DNA of 5,312 bases from Candidatus Omnitrophota bacterium (GCA_023142805.1 JAGLIU010000244.1:1-5312); one strand, 5' to 3'. Positions 1-5,312 are shown, counted from the first letter of the stretch. The notes: a model not told the origin generated them from the sequence alone. A program made the numbers and translations.

Positions 1-43
1 CGCAATCAGGAGGTCAGGGGTTCGAACCCCCTCAGCTCCACCA
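1..43 (+). tRNA. tRNA-Ala (anticodon CGC probable), 3' part only
   Basis: The window opens inside a tRNA, apparently at the first anticodon base. Reading back from the encoded CCA (41-43), the parts fit the canonical layout: discriminator A at 40, acceptor 3' strand CAGCTCC at 33-39, T-stem AGGGG/CCCCT (16-20 and 28-32) around the loop TTCGAAC (21-27), a five-base variable region AGGTC (11-15) and the anticodon-stem 3' strand TCAGG (6-10). This puts CGC (1-3) in the anticodon. The AGGTC variable loop and the GCTCC-A-CCA end match bacterial tRNA-Ala. The T at acceptor position 70 would form the G3-U70 alanine identity pair if position 3 is G, but that base is outside the window. The tRNA call is very secure; the Ala(CGC) identity is good but inferred from half a molecule. 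Confidence 0.93.
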
Positions 44-214
44 ATTTTCGACTGCCATTTTAATATCAGCTACTTCAAATGACAGACCATTTTAATAAAG
101 TAAAAGCTATCCGTCATGGTCGAATATGACCCGGAAATAAAAACGTCCTACTTCCTTTACCGTCATTTCTCTCTAGTTCCCAATTTCAAAAGATCTGATC
201 CCAAAAACCCCAAA
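44..214. other. Convergent intergenic region between the tRNA and the minus-strand operon
   Basis: This 171-base spacer lies between the tRNA 3' end (+ strand) and the end of the minus-strand operon. It holds an exact 11-base direct repeat CCATTTTAATA at 55-65 and 87-97, and a small inverted repeat GTCAT/ATGAC at 113-117 and 126-130. On the minus strand the inverted repeat is followed by a T-rich but broken stretch, so it is at best a weak terminator for the operon. A minus-strand reading frame of 19 codons (166-107) is too short to call as a gene. No strong intrinsic terminator is seen for either strand. Confidence 0.5.
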
Positions 215-418
215 TTAATCTATCAATCTTACCCTTCGTTCTTCGCCTTCACCCTCTAAAACAACATGTCCTTCTCTCGCAAGCCAACCTATACTCATCA
301 ACACCAGATCCCTCTCCTTGTTTACCCCTGCCATAAGCTCTCCAAGCTCAACTTCTTTATTGTTTTTATCCAGATGCTCCCATATTTCACCGGCAATAAG
401 TCCTATTTGCGTTATCAT
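215..418 (-). CDS. Small winged helix-turn-helix protein, DUF2582-like
   Basis: This 67-residue protein resembles the DUF2582 (PF10771) winged helix-turn-helix family, which consists of short single-domain proteins of about this size. Recognisable features are the N-terminal IGLIAGEIWEHL helix (5-16) and the characteristic MSIGWLAREGHV segment (41-52), followed by a short wing (VLEGEGEERRVRL, 53-65). The family is annotated as probably DNA-binding, but to my knowledge its members have no well-established target. There is no signal peptide or membrane segment, so it should be cytoplasmic. The start ATG shares one base with the stop of the zinc-ribbon gene (TAATG), and a strong AGGGGG ribosome binding site lies four bases upstream (423-428), which supports the start. 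It is the last gene of the operon. Whether it regulates the operon or only travels with it cannot be told from the sequence. Confidence 0.85.
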   Translation of the reverse strand: MITQIGLIAGEIWEHLDKNNKEVELGELMAGVNKERDLVLMSIGWLAREGHVVLEGEGEERRVRLID

Positions 419-663
419 TATTCCCCCTGTTTATTTTTTAGTTTCTGATTATAACTACCGCATCGCGGACAATTTGAAATCTCATCATTTTTACTATCAA
501 CATATGTCAGAGTACATATAGGACAATGCCATACATATTTCTCATCTGACGAAAAAGTTTTAAGTTTTGTACCAAAATCAAAAAAAGACCAAATCAAAAG
601 CAAAAAAACAGCGGTAGATAAAAGGTACAAAAATAACACCATTGAAATATCCATTTTTATCAT
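418..663 (-). CDS. Membrane-anchored zinc-ribbon protein of unknown function
   Basis: I do not recognise a named family. The 81-residue product has one N-terminal hydrophobic segment (about residues 7-28, rich in Leu/Phe/Val). After a short basic/polar linker comes a four-cysteine knuckle pair: C47-x2-C50 and C65-x2-C68 (HCPIC and NCPRC), the classic pattern of a rubredoxin-like or zinc-ribbon fold binding one metal ion. The few charged residues before the helix (one Lys, one Asp) do not settle which side of the membrane the ribbon faces; cytoplasmic would be usual for such domains. The gene starts three bases after the stop of the TonB-like gene and ends overlapping the winged-helix start, so it is tightly embedded in the operon. 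No clear ribosome binding site precedes the first ATG; Met4 is an alternative start. Translation is probably coupled to the gene upstream. Confidence 0.75.
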   Translation of the reverse strand: MIKMDISMVLFLYLLSTAVFLLLIWSFFDFGTKLKTFSSDEKYVWHCPICTLTYVDSKNDEISNCPRCGSYNQKLKNKQGE

Positions 664-666
664 AGA

Positions 667-1350
667 TCAGTCTCTACAGGTTAAAATAAATTCAATTCTT
701 TTCCTATCATCCGCGTCGGTAATATCTTTTCGAGATTCAAAGATCCAGCTTTTCACATATTTTATCGCGATTATATCAATATCAGGAAAACCCGTAGTAT
801 AAACAGGTTCCGCCATTTTAATTTTTCCGTCAGCAGACACTACAATTTCTATTGTGATCTTGAAACTATTTTTATCTCCGTAAAGCCCTCGCATTATATA
901 AGGAGGTTCCGGTCGATAAATAACTTTTCGATCGATCCCTCTCTCCGCTGTTTCCGTAACACCGGAAACACTTACCTGAATACTCCCAGACTCAACATCC
1001 GGCAAAACTTTGTCTCCCGACAAAAAATCTTTTATACGGGTATCCATGTCCGCTTCAATTTGCTCCGAAAAATCCTCTACTTCGGGCTCCGTTCTTGATA
1101 TCGTCGCTTTTAGGTATTTATCCTCGATCTCCTGATCTATATGATTGTATGTATCCGCTGAAAATGATATTGCTTTCTCCAGCATAATATCAAAAGCTGT
1201 TTTTCTCAATATTGCTCCTAAAAAATCAACACGCGTATAAGGACGTATCCTGCCTTCATCCTCAGGCGGTATTATTGAAACTACCGACATCCCGATAATA
1301 TGAATGCCGAGTGCCGCTAAAAGTGTCATACTTAAAGTTCTATTGATCAT
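667..1350 (-). CDS. TonB-like energy transducer protein
   Basis: This 227-residue protein has TonB-like architecture. A single N-terminal transmembrane anchor (about residues 7-28) contains a histidine (H17, in LGIHIIG) placed like the essential His of TonB. A periplasmic linker of about 115 residues follows, acidic and predicted helical rather than Pro-rich. The C-terminal TonB-type domain spans about 144-225: YRPEPPY, then beta strands (KITIEIVVSADGKI), then TTGFPDID and the helix and strand around YVKSWIFES. The family converts ExbB-ExbD conformational energy into work at the outer membrane. The serine that precedes His in the E. coli TonB anchor (S-x3-H) is Ala13 here. The gene follows exbD after 70 bases, which include a 9-base repeat array, and has a weak GAGAG ribosome binding site (1356-1360). 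Classical TonB would have a Pro-rich linker and a receptor partner. Neither is present, so a TolA-like or other dedicated role is equally possible. Confidence 0.8.
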   Translation of the reverse strand: MINRTLSMTLLAALGIHIIGMSVVSIIPPEDEGRIRPYTRVDFLGAILRKTAFDIMLEKAISFSADTYNHIDQEIEDKYLKATISRTEPEVEDFSEQIEADMDTRIKDFLSGDKVLPDVESGSIQVSVSGVTETAERGIDRKVIYRPEPPYIMRGLYGDKNSFKITIEIVVSADGKIKMAEPVYTTGFPDIDIIAIKYVKSWIFESRKDITDADDRKRIEFILTCRD

Positions 1351-1383
1351 TTATACTCTCAATATCTTCGTAAAACTACTGAT

Positions 1384-1419
1384 TTTATAAACCCCACAAA
1401 CTCTACAAACACGACAACC
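1384..1419 (-). repeat. Nonanucleotide tandem repeat array, 4 degenerate units, after exbD
   Basis: Read on the minus strand, this stretch is four consecutive 9-base units: GGTTGTCGT (1419-1411), GTTTGTAGA (1410-1402), GTTTGTGGG (1401-1393) and GTTTATAAA (1392-1384). The shared pattern is roughly GTTTRTRRR, with the first unit the most degenerate. The array starts one base after the exbD stop codon and fills about half of the gap to the TonB-like gene. A sister array with the same unit lies after the TPR gene (2573-2608). The units are not self-complementary, so this is not a hairpin terminator. Confidence 0.65.
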
Positions 1420-1420
1420 C

Positions 1421-1813
1421 CTACTGTGTTGTCGCTATATTGATCTGCCTTACATCCACTTGACGACACATATCCCACACTTCAATGATCTTCCCTAGAT
1501 CCGCCTCTTTATCCGCCCGTATCAATATGGGTTGTCCATCCTGCGCCGCTACCGTTATCCTTGAAAAAAGTTCTTCGTCACTTAAGGGCCTCTCATTGAT
1601 AAAAACACTATTACTCATCGTAACGGTAATAATAAGAAGTTTCTTGTGAAGCACTTCACTGGTTACTGCCCTTGGCAGATTCACTCTTATCCCCGGTTGA
1701 AAAATAAAACTGGATGTAAGCATAAAAAATATCAGAAGAAGAAAAACCACATCTATTAAAGGTGCTATATCCAATCTTCCTTTTTCCGTAAAAATTTTAC
1801 GTTTAAATCTCAT
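1421..1813 (-). CDS. exbD: ExbD/TolR-family proton-channel subunit
   Basis: This 130-residue protein matches the ExbD/TolR family in length and layout. A short basic cytoplasmic tail (RFKRK) is followed by one transmembrane helix (about 15-38) carrying the hallmark DIAPLIDVVFLLLIFFML, in which D21 corresponds to the proton-carrying aspartate of ExbD (Asp25 in E. coli). The periplasmic domain ends in the typical LIRADKEADLGKIIEVWDMC and INIAT pattern. The chosen start is the ATG at 1813. An upstream in-frame ATG (1885) would add 24 residues inside exbB that have no family match. The start overlaps the end of exbB by 11 bases, with a purine-rich GAGAAG just upstream (1817-1822), implying translational coupling. 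With ExbB it forms the force-generating inner-membrane complex. ExbD and TolR cannot be separated by motif, and the TonB-like neighbour favours ExbD. Confidence 0.93.
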   Translation of the reverse strand: MRFKRKIFTEKGRLDIAPLIDVVFLLLIFFMLTSSFIFQPGIRVNLPRAVTSEVLHKKLLIITVTMSNSVFINERPLSDEELFSRITVAAQDGQPILIRADKEADLGKIIEVWDMCRQVDVRQINIATTQ

Positions 1814-2435
1814 TTTCTTCTCTTTTCTTACCGAGTATGTTAACAAGATCCGTCGCGCTTTTTTCCATCTCCAGAACAAACCCATCCACTTTACTAACTA
1901 AAAAATTATAAGCGACATATGTCGGTATGGCAACTGCCAATCCCGCGACTGTGGTTATAAGCGCTTCCCAAATACCTCCCGCCAAGTCTCCCGGATTAAC
2001 CGGCATAAAAGCCACGGCCTTCTGCTCTATAACCTGAAAAGCTCTGACCATACCTGTTACCGTACCTAAAAGCCCCAAAAGCGGAGAAACGTGCGCGATA
2101 GTAGCCAAAACACCCAGATTTTTCTCCAAAAGCGGCACTTCATGTATACCCGCGTCTTCAATAGCGTCCTTTATTTCCATCCTGGATCTATCATGCTTAA
2201 GTATCCCGGATTTAAGTATCCTGGCAATGGGACCCGGCATAACATTACACCTGTCTATAGCTTCGTTGATCTTATTTCGTCGTAAAGTCTCCACAATACT
2301 CTCCATAAACTCTTCCGTATTGATCTTCGCCCTGTACAAATATATTATCCTTTCCAAGACCACAGCAACAGCTATCACTGAACACATAATTATAAGTATC
2401 ATGAGCGGACCGCCCTTAATTGTCAATTCCCACAT
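1803..2435 (-). CDS. exbB: ExbB/TolQ/MotA-family proton-channel protein
   Basis: This 210-residue inner-membrane protein forms the pentameric stator through which protons pass together with ExbD. Three membrane segments are visible: about 9-34 (LMILIIMCSVIAVAVVLE), 107-133 and 155-182, with a long cytoplasmic loop between the first two. Family signatures are SPLLGLLGTVTGMVRAF (117-133), whose T125 corresponds to Thr148 of E. coli ExbB, and GGIWEALITTVAGLAVAIP (153-171), whose E157 and T162 correspond to Glu176 and Thr181. The length is close to that of E. coli ExbB and TolQ without the periplasmic N-terminal extension of ExbB. A strong GGAGG sits four bases before the ATG, confirming the start. 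The 177-base gap to the TPR gene leaves room for an internal promoter, but only a weak candidate is seen. Assignment to the family is secure; the choice of ExbB over TolQ or AglR-like names rests on context. Confidence 0.95.
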   Translation of the reverse strand: MWELTIKGGPLMILIIMCSVIAVAVVLERIIYLYRAKINTEEFMESIVETLRRNKINEAIDRCNVMPGPIARILKSGILKHDRSRMEIKDAIEDAGIHEVPLLEKNLGVLATIAHVSPLLGLLGTVTGMVRAFQVIEQKAVAFMPVNPGDLAGGIWEALITTVAGLAVAIPTYVAYNFLVSKVDGFVLEMEKSATDLVNILGKKREENEI

Positions 2436-2439
2436 GTTT

Positions 2440-2444
2440 CCTCC
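2440..2444 (-). promoter_or_regulatory. Ribosome binding site of exbB
   Basis: GGAGG on the minus strand lies four bases before the exbB ATG. It is the best Shine-Dalgarno match in the window and fixes the start of this gene. Confidence 0.8.
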
Positions 2445-2572
2445 ATTCGTGTTAATTGTGTTTCTGAGTTTGTAGTATTTTTCGCGTAATCCCTAAATAG
2501 ACCCAATAAGCTCTAAAGCGTTAAAAAAATTTAAAAGTCTAAAATCCCGGCTCAAATACCTTCCCCATATTT

Positions 2573-2608
2573 TTTTTAAACTCTATAAACCCGATGAACT
2601 TTACAAAC
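2573..2608 (-). repeat. Nonanucleotide tandem repeat array, 4 units, after the TPR gene
   Basis: Read on the minus strand, four consecutive 9-base units follow the TPR stop codon after four bases: GTTTGTAAA (2608-2600), GTTCATCGG (2599-2591), GTTTATAGA (2590-2582) and GTTTAAAAA (2581-2573). They share the pattern of the array after exbD (1384-1419); over 29 aligned bases the two arrays agree at 23. The rest of the gap to exbB (2445-2572) shows no gene or hairpin terminator. A weak promoter-like pair for exbB, TTGAGC (2555-2550) and TAAATT (2533-2528) spaced 16 bases, lies downstream but is too poor to call. Confidence 0.7.
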
Positions 2609-2612
2609 TTTA

Positions 2613-5063
2613 TTATTTTTCCTGCTGTTTTAAAAGCTGTATCTTACCTCTGGCATATCCGGATTCCTTCCCTTCCCCCTCCGCCAATTTCTTATACAAC
2701 TTAAGGGCACGCTTGTTCTGACCCCGCCTTTCCAGCATCTCCGCGCATTTTAACCATGACCTTACAACCCAAAATGTGCCTTGAGGATATTTATATTCAG
2801 TTTTGAGATACTCCTCTACGGCCTCGTTCTCTCTCCCGAGCTTTTCATAACATTCCGCGATATCAAACTGTAACTGCGCGTTGGATTCGGAATTTTCCCC
2901 GGTAAGCGCGATCTTAAAATATTCCACCGCCAGACCATAATTTTCCTGAGCTTTAAGTATATTCCCTATCCGCGTATTCGCGATATTCGTTATATCGTTC
3001 TCCGGATATTTCTTAAGCAGCAGTTCATACCGCGGTATAGCTTTACTGAAATCTCCTTTTTTCTTGTATATATCTCCTATCGCTAATATCGTCTGCGGAA
3101 CCCATTTACTATCGGGTCGTTTTTCTATCATATCGTTAAACTGCGCCAAGCTCTCTTCCATCATTCCGCTATCATAAAGCGCCCATCCAAGCCAGTATGA
3201 CGCGTCATCAGCACACAGACTGTTTGGAAAATTTTTCGTTATATGAGTAAATTGTTCGCGTGCTTTTTTAAAATCTCCGCTGTGATAATAATATTCCCCA
3301 AACCATAATTTTATTCCCGGGACAAACCGACTATCAGGAACTTCATCAAGCATTTTACTAAAAGTATCCCTGGCCTTCTCTTCTTTCCCCAGCTTATAAT
3401 ATGCCCATCCCGAATGATATCTCGCTTTAAGCTTCACATTATCATTCTTTGCCTTGCGGAGAATATCTTCATACAATTTCAACGCGTCATTATATTTCCC
3501 CATGTTATACAACGCGTTGGCCTTTTTAAGTTCCGCTTCATATCTTAAATTGCTTTCAGGGAATTCTTTCAATATGCGATCATATTGTATTATTGAGCTT
3601 GCGTAATCGCCTTTACCGTCATAAAGAATTCCCAGCTGATATAAAGTTTTTTCTAAAAGGCTTGATCCTGAAAAATTCACCGCCAAAGATTGAAAAGCCA
3701 AAACAGCGGAATCTTCCCTGCCGATCTTTCTAAGCACCGATCCCACCTCATATTGAGCGTAATCCGCCAATATGCTTTCGGAAAAATCCCTCAAAACCCT
3801 ATCATAAACATCTATCGCACGTTCGTACTCTTCCAACCCCTGCAATATATCACCTATACTGTACAACGCGTTCGCGACGGTATCCTGATCATCCGACATT
3901 TCAACCGTTATATCAAATTCCTTCAGAGCCTTACCGTCTTCCCCCTCATTATGATACGCCCATCCCAGGTCATAATGCATCCTTTCCGAGAACTCACTGT
4001 TCGGAAACTTCTCTAGCGCTTCATTGTACGTTTTAATGACCATCTTCATGTTTTCATCTTTGTGATAAACCTCGCCCAACCAATAATACGCGTCATCTGT
4101 CCATTCATTCTCACTTATATCCTTAATGATCTTTTCGTAAACCTTAACAGCTTCTTCCCCGTTCCCGTCAAGAACACAAATACGCGCTTTTTCCATCAAA
4201 GCCAAACTCTGTATTGAGGGATCATTACTATCCTCCGACGCTTTATCGAACCAGTCAAGAGCGGAGGAGACATCTTCCAAAAAAAGATACGCTTTCCCCA
4301 TCTTATACTCCGCTATCGCCCGAGCGGGTTTATCTCTGCTTCCCGTAATAGAATTTTTAAAAGCTTTTATAGCTTCTAAAAATTCTCCGCGTTTATAATA
4401 ACAATCTCCAAGCATGTAATAAGCGTCAAAAATACGTTCATTTATAGGATACTCTTTTATAAAAACCTTTAGTTCTCTTATCGCGTTATCATAATCCTTA
4501 CACCCATATAATATTTCCGCGACTTTGTATCGAGCATTTACAGCCAACTCATGCTCAGAATAAAGTTTCACGACTTTATTGAACGCGGTAACAGCCATCA
4601 TATACTCTCCAAGTTTTTCATAACACCACGCCTGCGAATAATACGAATATGGCACATATTCATTTGAAGGAAACATTTGAATTACCGACTGGTATTTTGA
4701 TAACGCTCGTTCGAAATCTTTTCCTTTGAAATATACTTCCGCTTCCCAATACAAAGCCCTGGCTTCAAGATCTGTTCCACTGCACCTATCCGTAACGATC
4801 CCAAATTCTGTAAGAGCCTTTGAGAGAAGACCACTTTCATAATATACCCTCCCCAACAGAAGATGCGCTTCCACTTCAACATCTTTTGATATATCCAAAA
4901 GAATTAACGAATTCAGCTTGTTCTTCGCGAGATCATAAAACCCATCTTTCATCGCTTTACGCGCGAAATCAAGTTCGGACTGAACCGCGACACTGTCAGC
5001 ACTCACCGAAAGATCCGCCATCATTGAAATAGTCAGTATTATAGTTATTACAATTATTTTCAT
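2613..5063 (-). CDS. Large secreted tetratricopeptide (TPR) repeat protein
   Basis: This 816-residue protein consists of an N-terminal signal peptide and then almost nothing but TPR-type helical repeats. The signal peptide (about 1-22) has a hydrophobic core IIVITIILTISMM and a VSA site before Asp23. There is no lipobox cysteine, so signal peptidase I processing and a soluble or envelope-associated periplasmic protein are expected. About 20 repeats of 35-38 residues run from about 30 to 795, with typical TPR positions: for example A/G-x2-YYKLGKEEKA (552-564), YYWLGEVYHKD (326-336), YYMLGDCYYKRG (215-226), and the recurring end motif FPNS/YPEN/VPDS. Such superhelices bind proteins or peptides; related exported TPR proteins include BamD, CpoB/YbgF and motility-associated proteins, though none is nearly this long. 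The start has GGAG eight bases upstream (5072-5075). It is the first gene of the operon before exbB, which suggests it is a partner or scaffold for the ExbBD-driven machine. This role is inferred. Confidence 0.92.
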   Translation of the reverse strand: MKIIVITIILTISMMADLSVSADSVAVQSELDFARKAMKDGFYDLAKNKLNSLILLDISKDVEVEAHLLLGRVYYESGLLSKALTEFGIVTDRCSGTDLEARALYWEAEVYFKGKDFERALSKYQSVIQMFPSNEYVPYSYYSQAWCYEKLGEYMMAVTAFNKVVKLYSEHELAVNARYKVAEILYGCKDYDNAIRELKVFIKEYPINERIFDAYYMLGDCYYKRGEFLEAIKAFKNSITGSRDKPARAIAEYKMGKAYLFLEDVSSALDWFDKASEDSNDPSIQSLALMEKARICVLDGNGEEAVKVYEKIIKDISENEWTDDAYYWLGEVYHKDENMKMVIKTYNEALEKFPNSEFSERMHYDLGWAYHNEGEDGKALKEFDITVEMSDDQDTVANALYSIGDILQGLEEYERAIDVYDRVLRDFSESILADYAQYEVGSVLRKIGREDSAVLAFQSLAVNFSGSSLLEKTLYQLGILYDGKGDYASSIIQYDRILKEFPESNLRYEAELKKANALYNMGKYNDALKLYEDILRKAKNDNVKLKARYHSGWAYYKLGKEEKARDTFSKMLDEVPDSRFVPGIKLWFGEYYYHSGDFKKAREQFTHITKNFPNSLCADDASYWLGWALYDSGMMEESLAQFNDMIEKRPDSKWVPQTILAIGDIYKKKGDFSKAIPRYELLLKKYPENDITNIANTRIGNILKAQENYGLAVEYFKIALTGENSESNAQLQFDIAECYEKLGRENEAVEEYLKTEYKYPQGTFWVVRSWLKCAEMLERRGQNKRALKLYKKLAEGEGKESGYARGKIQLLKQQEK

Positions 5064-5089
5064 AGAGTGAACTCCGATATAAACGCTTT

Positions 5090-5118
5090 ATGCTAACAAA
5101 ATACACGACTATCTTCAA
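5090..5118 (-). promoter_or_regulatory. Candidate sigma-70-type promoter of the operon
   Basis: On the minus strand, TTGAAG (5118-5113) and TAGCAT (5095-5090) are separated by exactly 17 bases; each matches four of six consensus positions. Transcription would start near 5083, giving a leader of about 20 bases that contains the GGAG of the TPR gene. The spacing and distance to the first gene are right, but the boxes are only moderate matches in an AT-rich stretch. Confidence 0.4.
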
Positions 5119-5180
5119 GAAATTTTATCACATATTAATTCTATCAGATAAAGAAACGTAAATTACAAATCATAAATAAT

Positions 5181-5247
5181 CTCCGGTTTCTGCCGAGTAG
5201 CGATATCTCAAGTACTCCAGATTCCTCGACTCCGCTCGGAATGACAG
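5181..5247. repeat. Palindromic intergenic repeat (REP/MITE-like) element
   Basis: This GC-richer island sits between AT-rich flanks. On the minus strand it begins TGTCATTCCGAGCGGAGTCG, a sequence type I know as a recurrent intergenic repeat in many unrelated bacterial genomes. Inverted pairs are visible inside: ATTCC (5221-5225) with GGAAT (5238-5242), GAGTA (5195-5199) with TACTC (5213-5217), and outer CTG-CCGAG (5190-5197) with CTCGG (5235-5239) and CAG (5245-5247). It lies about 60 bases upstream of the candidate promoter. No transposase is nearby. The exact ends are uncertain because only one copy is in the window. Confidence 0.55.
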
Positions 5248-5270
5248 TATTAGAGCCTTCCCACTTTCGC

Positions 5271-5312
5271 CCCTTAATCCTTTAGCCCTTAGCCTTTTAC
5301 CTTTAGCCTCTA
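5271..5312. repeat. Degenerate short tandem repeat, CCTTTAG-like, running off the right edge
   Basis: The + strand reads as successive CCTTTAG-like words of six to eight bases: CCTTAAT, CCTTTAGC, CCTTAG, CCTTTTA, CCTTTAG, CCTCTA. On the minus strand these are GGCTAAA/AGGCTAAAGG-type words. The run differs in unit from the 9-base arrays further left and continues past the window edge. Just before it, TAGAG (5251-5255) is the inverse of CTCTA (5308-5312). No reading frame of note crosses it. Confidence 0.5.

Noticed and set aside
55..97. 11-base direct repeat CCATTTTAATA as an insertion-site duplication
   Set aside because: The two copies are only 21 bases apart with no element between them, and the word is AT-rich, so chance is the simplest explanation.
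113..130. GTCAT/ATGAC inverted repeat as an intrinsic terminator
   Set aside because: The stem is only five bases with an A/T-rich body, and there is no uninterrupted T run after it on either strand; it is noted only as a weak possibility.
1..130. tRNA 3' end as an integration (att) site of a mobile element
   Set aside because: No second copy of the tRNA 3' end, integrase or phage/plasmid gene is present in the window, and the neighbouring operon looks like resident chromosomal genes.
266..521. Two + strand frames of 60-67 codons opposite the winged-helix and zinc-ribbon genes
   Set aside because: They overlap genes with recognisable domains and tight operon spacing on the other strand; their translations show no domain.
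1814..1885. Upstream in-frame extension of exbD (24 extra residues beginning at 1885)
   Set aside because: The added residues lie inside exbB, do not resemble the short basic N-terminus of ExbD/TolR, and would hide the natural start at 1813 next to the exbB stop.
1384..2608. The 9-base arrays as a CRISPR array
   Set aside because: The units are directly adjacent with no spacers, too short and too degenerate, and no cas genes are present.
3690..4016. 108-codon open frame on the + strand inside the TPR gene
   Set aside because: It is antisense to a well-supported TPR coding region, has no ribosome binding site or recognisable domain, and is best explained as a shadow of the repetitive codon pattern.

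Overview
The window looks like part of a chromosome of a moderately AT-rich, Gram-negative-type (two-membrane) bacterium. The evidence is an ExbB/ExbD/TonB-type energy-transduction set next to a large exported TPR protein, preceded by GGAG/GGAGG-type ribosome binding sites. The combination of a giant TPR protein with ExbB-ExbD-TonB-like genes, a DUF2582-type winged helix protein and short degenerate tandem repeats between genes reminds me of Candidatus Omnitrophota or a related PVC/candidate lineage. That is an impression from experience and no marker gene here proves it.

Layout. At the left edge is the 3' half of a tRNA on the + strand (1-43, most likely tRNA-Ala with anticodon CGC). After a 171-base gap follow six genes, all on the minus strand and converging on the tRNA. 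In order of transcription, right to left, they are: a secreted 816-residue TPR protein (5063-2613); an ExbB/TolQ/MotA-family proton-channel protein (2435-1803); an ExbD/TolR-family protein (1813-1421, overlapping exbB by 11 bases); a TonB-like protein (1350-667); a small membrane-anchored zinc-ribbon protein (663-418); and a small winged-helix protein (418-215, sharing one base with the gene before it). A plausible sigma-70-like promoter lies just upstream of the TPR gene (5118-5090). Beyond it, towards the right edge, are a palindromic intergenic repeat (5181-5247) and a degenerate run of 6-8-base repeats (5271-5312).

How the genes may work together. ExbB and ExbD would form the inner-membrane, proton-motive-force-driven stator. 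The TonB-like protein would carry the movement into the periplasm. The TPR protein, exported by a signal peptide, is the obvious candidate for a periplasmic or envelope-bound partner or scaffold. No TonB-dependent receptor, TolB, Pal or other classical load is in view, so what the motor drives is unknown. The last two genes (zinc ribbon and winged helix) are tightly coupled to each other and to the TonB-like gene, and they are the least explained part of the set.

The most unusual non-coding feature is a pair of 36-base arrays of a 9-base degenerate unit (minus strand, roughly GTTTRTRRR). Each starts within a few bases of a stop codon, one after the TPR gene and one after exbD.
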